64,000 bases of DNA from Parascedosporium putredinis. Its lineage: Eukaryota; Ascomycota; Sordariomycetes; Microascales; Microascaceae. Of this stretch, positions 1 to 8,976 are shown piece by piece. Position numbers and translations under genes: made by a program. The stretch's first letter is position 1. Every line of letters starts with the position of its first letter. Location of the stretch: contig CASHTG010000018.1 of the NCBI GenBank assembly GCA_949357655.1, positions 1,984,001 through 2,048,000 of the forward strand. Direction: 5' to 3'. The notes below the pieces were generated by a model. That model saw nothing but the letters and a program-made list of their open reading frames with translations, was not told where the DNA came from and searched no databases.

Positions 1-1007
1 TCATAGTAGATGAACCACGCTAGGAGAAAATCCGAAAGTCGGGCTGTCGTGCGAAGGGAACGGGCGAGGGCTAGCATTCGACGGGCGCCGCTCAGGTGTA
101 CATACCAATTTCCTTCCTCACTGTCAAACACCTAGAGCATAGTTAGAATCGTACATACGGTCCATTGTGTGGGAGTCCAAAACGCACACTATGCATACTT
201 AGCATCAGACAAGCCGCAAATTGCGCGTCGATGGAGTGGCCGTTTTGGCAACCAGCTTCAGATATGGACTTCGACAGGTATTTCAAGGCCTTGAGCTTAT
301 AAGGAAACGCGGCATCGCGGCCGAATTGGTGAAATGCCGATATGGAAAGCAAGGCGTAACACAACGACTCGGAGGTTGCTGACCGGCTGTTGAGTGCCAT
401 GGGGAGTATCTCGGTGCAAAAGCCGTTTTGGCCTCGCGTGGTCGAGATCATTGAGGTTATGACGTTCTTGTCTGAGTTACGCCTCCTATTAAAGTTGTGT
501 CCAAAAAGTGGGAAGGGGGTGACACAATACGTGCAGGGCGAGATACACCTCAACATACAGTAATCAAGAAGGGTGGCATCCTGGCCGATCAAGGTCGGAT
601 GTAGTGAAAGGGTCCTACTAAGACGAGGGCGTTGTGCACTTAGAATGCCCATTGCGACTGTTTCCGATTGCAAGAGAGAGATATCCCGGAAATCGAAATT
701 CAGGAATTGCTTCCCGTACCATGGCGGACGGGGCGGAGTAGCGTAGAAGCCATGGCTCTTGGGGTCATTTTTCGACGCCTCCCATCCAGGGATTCAGGCC
801 AGGAGAGGCGGACTCCATAACCTAGACAATCTCTCTCGCTGCGGCGGCAATTATCACAGGAAGGCAGGCCTCGGTCACAGCCAATCTTGCGTTCTAGCTC
901 TATTGTTAGCCACGGAATACTAGAGAAATTCAACTTGGAAGGTTCGTCTTAGGCCCGAGCTCACTCTTGCATGTCCAACAGCCGTTGGCGGGCCTAGGAG
1001 GCCCCAT
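1..1007 (-). CDS. Zn(II)2Cys6 transcription factor, 3' end outside window
   Basis: Likely nuclear DNA-binding regulator. The start is the ATG at 1007-1005. A short first exon (1007-965) carries the first cysteine pair, CWTC. A 71-nt intron (964-894) follows, and exon 2 from 893 completes the cluster with CDRGLPSCDNC and a last Cys in ERDCLGYG, giving exact C-x2-C-x6-C-x6-C-x2-C-x6-C spacing. The region from about 690 to 190 has the look of the Fungal_trans_2 domain (FLNFDFRDI, then an LLDYC helix). A 56-nt intron (187-132) with a CTAAC branch point leads to VFDSEEGNWYVHLSGARR, also typical of that family, and the gene runs off the left edge. The frame is broken near 716: one missing base separates the linker from FLNFDFRD, where relatives have no intron. 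Targets are not visible. Confidence 0.82.
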
Positions 1008-1501
1008 TATCGGATGAGGATTCGGCCGCCTGTGACCATACTAGATGTGTCTATAAGGTTTAAAATCTATCCATGGATATGTAGGAGGGGATATTCCGCG
1101 CACTGAAGACGGCAAATCGGAGGAACGGCGCCCGACCTGTTTACTGAGTCACCTTTGCATACACGTGAAAAACCTAGTCCATTCAGGTGAAAATAATGGG
1201 TTCCGTTTTTCCGTGTTTGGGTTCGTCATCCTCGATTCCACTCCTCTCTCGGAAAGGAACAGTTTTTGAAAGGATCTCACTAAATCCACCCTAGACAGGA
1301 TCGAATTGTACCTCCAACAGAGGACGCACGCTCTGCGAAAATGCAACTGGGAATCAACGAAAACCCGCCAGATAACGGCAAAAGCGGCCGATTCCCTTTA
1401 AACTACTTTCGCGGATGCTTTTCAGCAAATAACCAATGGATAATGAATGTATTATTTTGAAGATGACTATTATCTACCCAGCAGTGTCTTGACTGGACCG
1501 C
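1008..1501. other. Intergenic, no gene recognised
   Basis: This stretch lies between the 5' end of the transcription factor and the 3' end of the O-methyltransferase. Short ORFs are present but none resembles a protein family. Confidence 0.6.
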
Positions 1502-2271
1502 TTAATTCCCCATATACACCACAATGCACAGTCCTCCATCATACGGGGCAGTCGTTCTGCGGAAGTTGTTGGCTGGGTCATCAAAATAAGCCCGTAGATC
1601 CTTGTACCCCGAGGCCGCAGCATCAAAGTTGTCAACAACGACCAAGGCACCAGGCCGGAGTCGGGACTTGACAAGAGAAAGCGCAGGGAGTGCCAAGGGA
1701 GTCCAGACTAGTTCACGGATCATTAGTACAGCCATCTCCTTGCTGTTTGCGAAGGGGAACTGCTCAAAGATGAATAATGTATCTTCAGCAACTTACTATC
1801 GAGAAGGACGAAGTCAACCTGTTCAGGCAAGCCCGTCTTCAACGTCTCACGCAAATCGCCCTCCCTCAGCTCAATCCAGGGCTCAACCTCGACACCAGCC
1901 TTCTTCCAATTCTCCCGAGCCCGGGCCGCCTTGTGCGCTTCGTTCTCGGTGGCAATCACCTTGCCGGGGGCATTCTGGGCCGTGGCGTTTTGCCCGACGG
2001 CGAGCGCGAGGTAGATGGTGCTCACGCCAAACGAGGTCCCCGCCTCGACGACGTGTCGCGCGCCCGAGGTTCGTAGGAGAAGGTACACGAGGGCGCTCTT
2101 GTCCGGGTCCAACGCGACGAACTTGTCGAGGGCGACGGACAGGTCGTTGTTGGTACTGACAAAGGGCTCCTCGGCGAGGGCCTCGGCATGGAGGTCCCGG
2201 AGGAACTGGAGGGTGGGGGCGCTACCTTGTAGCGAGGCAATTACCTTATCGAGAACGGGATAGTCCGACAT
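1502..2271 (-). CDS. SAM-dependent O-methyltransferase (caffeoyl-CoA OMT-like family 3)
   Basis: Small cytosolic class I methyltransferase that would transfer methyl from SAM to a hydroxyl of a small, probably phenolic, substrate. Two exons, 2271-1797 and 1707-1502, are joined over an 89-nt intron starting GTAAGT and ending CTAG. The splice restores VDFVLLDIWTPLALPAL, the expected family core. The protein is about 226 aa, the usual length. Motif I is VVEAGTSFGVSTIYLALA, the acidic residue is in VIATENEA, and the metal and substrate region is in LLD...VVVDNFD. It ends in GLCIVVYMGN. The frame is intact, unlike most genes here. The substrate cannot be read from the sequence. Confidence 0.88.
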
Positions 2272-3088
2272 GATACTCGGAGGTGATGGAGAGAAGGAGA
2301 TGCGTGAGGCACGAAATGAATTGTGAGGAAAAAAGGTAGATTTAGTGATTTGAATACATCAACCTCGATGGCTAGAAGTTTAGCTTTTATATCCTTCCTA
2401 GATGCACCATGTGTTGAACAAAGGTGTCATGGTGTGAGCTCGGAGCGGAGGCTTGTTCGCTTCCTCGACCCCACGTTCGATAGCCCCTCTTGCTAAACCC
2501 TCCGCGTATGGATTTCCTCCCATTCGCTAAACAATGTGCGAGCGCCCCACCCGATCGCAAACTCCTGCCTTGACAAGTCGCTACTGACTCACCAGGGTTA
2601 CCATTGGCCCCTTGACATCTTAGGGTGAGAGGACGGAGGCCACAACACGGGGAGCTCGGGGAATACAGAGAGCGTGCTGCTTTCCGGCCGAGAGTTGCCG
2701 TGCGGGTGTCCTTTGCATCCCTTTGCATTTGAGCATTCTGCGTCATAAAAACCCACAATACAACAGATATTCACAAACTACATGTAGGAACAAACTGTGA
2801 GAGCTGCTATCTAGTTGCCGTTGCTTCCCATGAGTGGCTCCAAAGAATGGAATACAGGTATAAAAATCCAACTAAGACAGGGGGCCACAAAGTAAGATTC
2901 TGGCGTGGCGTGAGACAGTAAGAGAAGTAGTGAGTAGACATATAGCAATTGGTATCAGGGTTGCGATATTGATACGAGAATTGACTTTATAAGCTCTTTG
3001 GTAGTGCATGCGACAGTGGAAACTACATGTAGAATTTGCGTCAACCTCGAGGTTGCTAAACATCCATAGACTTTGAAGTTTGAATTCT
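2272..3088. other. Intergenic region, 3' flank of 2EXR gene
   Basis: No gene recognised. The right half holds one copy of a diverged direct duplication (2758-2955) and two CTACATGTAG palindromes (cores at 2779 and 3024). Confidence 0.6.
2758..2955 (+). repeat. Direct duplication, copy A
   Basis: This copy matches 4560-4755 in the same orientation at roughly three quarters identity by eye. Shared blocks include GAGCTGCTATCTA, CAAAGAAT/AAAAGAAT and AACTAAGACAGG. Many differences are transitions. It sits in the 3' flank of the 2EXR gene. Confidence 0.75.
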
Positions 3089-3880
3089 TCACCAGCCATT
3101 CTCAAACTGCAGACTAACAATTCGCATTGGTCTCTTCCCCACCACCATCCATCCATTTCCCTCTCTAAACTGACGCGCTATGCCCACAGCAAACCCTTCA
3201 AAGTCTAGATCGCCGTCGTGCCCCTGCGACCCATGCAAGGTACATTTCCCACCCTTCCACCAAGCCGGAGGCGTTTTATTCCTAGCGCTACCGCCGACCA
3301 TAAAAGCAAAATCGTCGATATCGTAAAATAGCTGCTTCCCTATAATCCGGAGCATCTGGGCCCCGTGGTTGTGGGCGAAGTGACTTGCACTGATACAGAT
3401 ACTACGCAGCCCGGGTTGTCGATTGCTAGCGCGGTCGTTCTCTCGGAACCATCTTACGAGTTGTGTTACCCTCAATGCCGGCTCCTCTCCTATCAGGACT
3501 ATAGTATCTCGATCTAGAGCAGCATACAGTACCCGGCGGTCATCCAGCACAAGGTCACCGGGTTGGTCTTCACCCGACCCTCGTTTCTCCAGAGCAAGTG
3601 GCAGGGCTACCGTGTAGACACTGCGAGCGATGCTGCGGGCTTCGGTATTGACTGAGAGGGCGGCAGGGTTGTAACATCTCGACTGGAACGGCGGAGGGCG
3701 GTGACTCGCGTTATTGACGCCCACATTACTGTTATCCGCATAATGGGCTCGTCTGGAGTGCAACTCGAGCACGCGGGGTCGGAAGGATTCGGACCAGATT
3801 TGAAGGCGGATTTCGGTAGGTAATTGGGGGAAAAGATGAAACTCTTGACAATGGTGTTGTTTAGAGGTGGGACTGGCCAT
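3089..3880 (-). CDS. 2EXR domain protein (F-box-like fungal family)
   Basis: Intact single-exon ORF of 263 aa. Residues about 13-40 (FHLFPQLPTEIRLQIWSES followed by RPRVLEL) form the 2EXR/F-box-like motif common in large, lineage-specific Pezizomycotina families. Further signs are YNPAALSVNTEAR (about 90-102) and ALDRDTIVLIG. The start is the Met just before the motif, as in relatives. The family function is not established. Some members are annotated as F-box-like, which would suggest substrate recognition in ubiquitylation, but this is inference only. A decayed copy of its 3' flank lies 1.8 kb away on the other side of the gene. Confidence 0.85.
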   Translation of the reverse strand: MASPTSKQHHCQEFHLFPQLPTEIRLQIWSESFRPRVLELHSRRAHYADNSNVGVNNASHRPPPFQSRCYNPAALSVNTEARSIARSVYTVALPLALEKRGSGEDQPGDLVLDDRRVLYAALDRDTIVLIGEEPALRVTQLVRWFRENDRASNRQPGLRSICISASHFAHNHGAQMLRIIGKQLFYDIDDFAFMVGGSARNKTPPAWWKGGKCTLHGSQGHDGDLDFEGFAVGIARQFREGNGWMVVGKRPMRIVSLQFENGW

Positions 3881-4944
3881 TCTCGGTGCGCGTGGATAAC
3901 TCGTCTAGGGTTCAAAATTGCCAAGTCTTCCAACTCTCTGCGTAGATTCTGATCCGTCGGACTGGATGCGATGGAAGCGGGGTAGGTGTCCATCGGTGAT
4001 TGGATCTTAGAGTCTCAAGCTCAGCCTCTTTGCTACACGGCAGTTGCTCTAGGACTTCAGCAGGAATCGCACCCGCTTATGAAACTGGTGCAGCGATAGT
4101 CAAGACAGCCGGTTTCTTTTACACAGCATGGAGGATGTCAAGAATTCGGAGTCTCTGCAGTGACCTCATGGGTCTGAAGTGTGGCATGACAGATGAAAGC
4201 CGCGAATGCGACATATGGATCAATAGTTAATGTACCTTTTGAACGCTTTAAATAGAAGGGACGCCCTATAGGTGTTGCTGATAGACCCATAATTCAAGAT
4301 CCGTCGTCAAAACGATTCGGAGTCATCGGCGTGCACCCATTCTATGGGTCCAAGAGCAGCTCTTTTTCTGTCACCGCGCTTTCTCTTCGAGCCACAATAT
4401 GAAGAGCGGCCAAGACGACTATCTACTTGCAGATACCGAAGATGTTGTCACTAATTTAGTTGAAGGTCAGACACTAGATGGTAATATACGATATGGATCA
4501 ACTAGGGTGACGGAAATAGATCCACAGGCTGCGGCGAGGATCAATGTTAAACCCCACTATCCAACAGACATTCACAACTTACGAAGTAGGAACAGACCGT
4601 GGGAGCTGCTATCTAAATGCCCTCGCTCCTATGAGTCGCTCAAAAGAATAGAATACGGTTATAAAAACCTAACTAAGACAGGAGATTACGGGGAAGGGCT
4701 TGGCGTGGGACAATAAGAGAAAGAGTAACCGGATAACACATAGCGGTTGCTATCTCTACGGGTTCCATGCACCATAACAACCGATATGTACTCTCTAGGC
4801 TGCATATGAATCTCTTATGGGCGATTATAGTATATATCTATAAGAAGATAAAGAGAATATAATAAGGGATAATAAGCGAGGAGAAGTAGAGTAAGATTAA
4901 AAACAATATATAATCATTTTTTAAAGAAAAATATGTAGATATAT
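3881..4944. other. Intergenic, becoming AT-rich; holds duplication copy B
   Basis: No supported gene. An ORF of 105 codons at 4399-4716 overlaps the duplication copy and has no family resemblance. AT content rises sharply after about 4,780, which marks the left border of the accessory block. Confidence 0.55.
4560..4755 (+). repeat. Direct duplication, copy B
   Basis: Diverged partner of 2758-2955. The CTACATGTAG palindrome of copy A is destroyed here (the sequence reads cttacgaagtagg). It may be the relic of the 3' flank of a lost 2EXR paralogue, but nothing coding is recognisable beside it. Confidence 0.7.
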
Positions 4945-5047
4945 TATTATTATTATTACACTATTTCACTATCTCTATATAGTATATAGTCCCTCTACCC
5001 TTTTATAGTGATAAGGTAAAAACCCCTAAGGTGCCAAAACCCCTATC
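4945..5047 (+). repeat. Left arm of a ~100-bp inverted repeat
   Basis: From TTATTACACTATTTCACTATC to AAAACCCCTATC this arm matches the reverse complement of 12635-12729 at roughly 85-90% identity by eye. Shared blocks include AGTATATAGTCC, CCCTTTTATA, TGATAAGG and CTAAGGTGC. Similarity stops abruptly at the inner side, as expected for an element terminus or a solo fragment. Confidence 0.8.
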
Positions 5048-5375
5048 CTCGCTATCCACCCGCCCTCGGGGTGTCCTCACTACGCTCTCGGCCTATTATA
5101 GGTCTGCTCTCGTCAGCGGTATATGGCTATAGGTTCGCTACACCCCTCCCCCTAGCTAGGTAGCGATCTATCTAGGGTCCTACCACCGCACCACATCCTC
5201 TATTTCTTCTGCCGCCGCTCACCCGCCGCACGCCATGCTAGCCCTCCGGCCCCCGGCCTCCCGGCGGCCCTGCCGGGCCCGACCGCTTACCCGCCCACCT
5301 TGGCTGGGTGTGGCCAGCTGTAGTCGCTTCCCCTCGCGCCTTCCGTCCCTGGGCTATGGCCTGCCCAGGGGTCCT

Positions 5376-5491
5376 CTCCCTGTGGTCGCGCCTTCCTTGG
5401 ACTCCCTGCAGCCGCTCCTTCCGCTGGTCTCCCTGCAGTTGCTCCTTCCGCCGGTCTCCCTGCGGTCGCGCCTTCCGCTGGTCTCCCTGCG
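5376..5491 (+). repeat. 27-bp tandem repeat in a GC-rich block
   Basis: Units begin CTCCCTG and end CTGGT. They lie at 5402-5428, 5429-5455 and 5456-5482, with a degenerate 26-bp unit before (5376-5401) and a partial one after. The unit length would be in frame if translated, but no gene is supported. The surrounding 5,047-5,500 is strongly GC-rich inside AT-rich DNA and ends sharply in an ATATATAT run. Confidence 0.85.
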
Positions 5492-5918
5492 CTAATATAT
5501 ATATGCATAATCATCTACCTATCACCACATCAGCAGATTAATAGGGAACCTATTAGCAGTAAGATATAAGCTGACAGACTCAAGTAAAGAGCTAAGGTGG
5601 TATAAGCCAGCAGTAAGATGATATATCTACATAACTCGGCCTATCTACGATCATAAGTACCAACCGCCACGATCATGTCAAGTACACGATCACCTAGGGT
5701 AATCATTATAAGAGAGCTATAATCAGTCCTAGTAGAAATCCAATTACTACTTCGAAAGCCGGTTTCGTTTTAGGGTGGTCTCTATATCGGGGGGCACGAT
5801 CAGGGCGTGAGCGGCATAGTTAAGTCGTATAATCCTAACGCTACCTAATACTAACGCGGCTGGCCTAAACATTAGAATACTACATAGATGAGTGAAGCCC
5901 TCGTTTTATCTAAGCAAA

Positions 5919-7716
5919 TTAATTATGATTCTCTGTGTCTGCTGTGGGGTTCCGTTTCCACGTATATACATAGTAAAACACACATGGAGTGAGAAGAATT
6001 ATTAAAAACGTATATATCCCGGCGTGTAAACGGATCGCAGAATAAGGTAGCACATCGTCCGGCCCTGATAAAAGTGCTGTCATAAAACCGGTACTAAAAA
6101 GTCCCTACGGCACATATTAACATTCTCGAGTTCACTAGATTATTCCCTTTCTTGCTCTTACGGTGATGAATGTAGCAGGCAGAAAGATCAAAGTGATAAC
6201 TGCTATAAAACTCATCATCTTTGACTCTTTCTGCGTAGCGCGGGATATTTGGACAAGGAGGGCCTGGTCTTCTTTACTATCTCTCGCTAGTGCTGCCATC
6301 GCTCTCGTGTTTTCTGCCATCGTCTGTGTCTGTTTAGTGTTGACGATAGTTGCTGCCTATATAGTCGTCAGCTTTGGAGGTCTCCTCGTTCATCGTCAAA
6401 GTGAACGGACTAAGTTTGATATCTGTTTTACTCGATCAACTAATATTTCCGCATGCGAGAAAAGTGTTCGAACTTGTGAGGCGCAGGTCCAGAAGGCACT
6501 ATCCTCTTCGTCTACGAGGAAACCGTCATCGAGAACCTTACACGTGCGTTGTATTCCTCTAGGTTCTCTCTAACCGAGCTGAGGTTAGAGAGCGCCTTAT
6601 AGGCCAGTTCTGAACAGAATTGTAATTTTTTGATACTATTTGAAGAGATGGAGATGCTGTCATCCGGCCGCCAGACACGAATTCGCTGGCTCTGTTGAAA
6701 TCGATTCATTAGAAAAGATTATTAGTCCTGTATTATCATATAAATCCACACGTATACAAACCTCTATATTCAGTAACATGGCCACAAAACGGAGGTGTTC
6801 TGCCCAACCTGACAACGACGATGTGAAAAGTGAGATGTGTGCGTGTATGCTGTGCGGCCTCGCCAGATAGCCCTCGAAGATAGATTTGGGAACTAAGAGA
6901 GCATTTTGGTGGGGTTGGAGTATAATCCAGAATGATCTATGGCCTTCACGCCTGTGGTAAACGCCCATCTTACGGAGAGACCAAGGGTAGTCCTCACCCT
7001 TCCAGGGTCCTGCCATATAACGTATCACATACATGAAATCTAGTTGTAGATGAAAAGTCAAACCGTGTTATCACGTACATAATCTGCAGTAGAGTACTTT
7101 ACCTACGAACGTGGCACTGTTTTCATTTTCTCGTCGTCCTTCGTTTGGCCGATGTTTCATCTGCACATTATAGGCGCAGGGGAGATCGGTACCCGTTTCG
7201 TCATCTGGAGCCCCGAACTCTTTCATGATATTCAAGAACCCTTCGTCGGCCCCGGTAACTGACATGATCTGTACTAACGCTTCGCTCGAAAGTTTAACTG
7301 GCGCCCAGGTATACTCTTGAAACAGGAAACTTCATCACCAGGAGCACTCGAAATTAGACCTTGATAATGAGCACTTTAGAGAAAAGTGTCCTAATCACTT
7401 ACATGAAGGTAAAGCCTTTGTGTGCAAGGTGTTCCTAGGTTTTGGCGTTAGAGCGATTATTTGCAGGCGTATCTTTCTTCGCCTGAAGATTAAGAAGAGT
7501 GCATACGCGAAGCTTAGCCCCGAGGACAACTTCGTCGGTAATATCAGCCTGATGTAAAGCAAAATTCCCATCTATATCTGGCGCCACTGTCTCGATTCGG
7601 ACTTGTACATTATCGGCATCCAAAAGACGTGGCTTCGCTTGAGTCAGGCGCTCCACCAAGCCTTCAATTTGACTCAGGGATGACGTTGGCGTTGAACGAG
7701 TCAGTGGAAGCGCCAT
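5919..7716 (-). CDS. Fungal CorA-like two-transmembrane protein
   Basis: Multi-exon gene of the fungal CorA-like Mg2+ transporter-like family. N-terminal exon from 7716 (LLDADNVQVRIETV near residues 34-47). The next exon reads EYTWAPVKLSSEAL and GADEGFLNIMKEFGAPD. The following exon (7061 downwards) has the family's WSLRKMGVYHRREG signature. A helical segment follows (KLQFCSELAYKALSNL). The first membrane helix is SFIAVITLIFLPATFIT at about 6,165-6,215. An intron with GTAAGA donor (after 6153) and TAG acceptor (exon from 6104) restores GLFSTGF, and the second helix lies in IYTFLIILLTPCVFYYVY. Stop at 5919. The canonical CorA GMN motif is replaced by the LFSTGF type, so metal transport is uncertain. 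One frame break near 7,448 fits a missing base. Exact inner exon limits near 6,300-6,550 are uncertain. Confidence 0.75.
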
Positions 7717-8976
7717 GGCTCACGACACACAAGGAGCGTTTAATGCCAATCGGGGTTTAGGGAAGCTCGAAGCTCATGAGAATCCTTATCCCTATTAAAT
7801 ACTTGAGTCTGCTCCTCGATACCATAGCAAGCTATCATAGCGACGAGAACTCAGGTATCCTAGGTTTGTGTCCAACTACAGTAGGTCACATTTGCTTTTT
7901 ATTATGAATGGGACCCACTCCACGTGTTCATATAGCTTACTAACTAATGTGTGAGTCACCGAATGTGAATGATGAGGCCCCGGGTCGGGCTCAACAGAGC
8001 CCTGAGTGATCGGGCCGTGCCCAGGTGTCACGTGTGAATAGAAAAATGATGGGAAAAGGATCTGAATGTGTATAGGTGATGGAAGATCGGGAGAGGAAAG
8101 ACTGGAACCGTCAAATACCATCTTTCGGATCGGGAGTCGGTAATATCCGTCTTCTAGATCCGTCGGAAACCGGTATCCATATCGGATATCTGTTTCCACA
8201 ACGGATATCTATTTCCGTGACGGACTTCTATTTCTGGTAGGAATGCTTCCATCATCCTTCAACACAAGGATTTATTAGAGAAGGAATCTCTTCCTAACTA
8301 GAGAAAAGAACCAACCTTTTTATCGCCTTACATCTTAGTACCATACCTTCCATCATGACTATTGTATCTTGTAAATAAGTAATACCTAGCGACCCTTGAG
8401 GATTGGCAACCCTCGTAGCGACTCAGAGATCACCATATCTCTCCAACGACTTACTGATAGCTTGGTTGTCAGCAAGCCAGTTGGCTCGACCTTTGGTCGT
8501 AACAGAAGGGTTTTACCTGTAGAGATATAACTGCCACATATTTAGGTATAAATATAGGTAATGCTATCCTTTTTTGCACTTAGTCGGGTGGCCCGCACCG
8601 TAACAGCATAAGCTATATTTTACGAAAATAGCTATAGTCTTTATTTATGAAAAGAAAGAATCATTTCAAAATATTTTAAATAGTACTACAAACAATGACT
8701 ATACACTGCCTATAATTAATCCCGATATTCTATCTATAACCATCTTATACACTTGCTTAGTTTAGTAGTAATAGGTGTGAGAAAAGGTGATGTTGGTGGG
8801 AAAAGTACAAATAGATGGAGCCTCCGACGAGTATGTCGCTGGCTACATGTAACTAATACGATACGAAAAATTATCCACATAGTCCCCCGAGCGAGAGCTG
8901 CATATTCTCTCTCGTCGGGCCCTATACTATATATCTCCATAAGCCTAATACTTATATAAGATATCTACTAACCTAA
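7717..8976. other. Intergenic, AT-rich; short tandem repeat, no gene
   Basis: No supported gene. It contains a 19-bp triplicate (8183-8239) and a CTACATGTA palindrome (8844-8851) about 130 bp beyond the kinase stop codon. Confidence 0.55.
8183..8239 (+). repeat. 19-bp tandem repeat, three units
   Basis: Units at 8183-8201, 8202-8220 and 8221-8239 share CGGAtaTCTaTTTCc. The preceding CCGGTATCCATAT looks like a partial unit. Confidence 0.75.

Noticed and set aside
4399..4716. 105-codon plus-strand ORF
   Set aside because: It overlaps the decayed duplication copy, has no family motif, and its partner copy has no matching frame.
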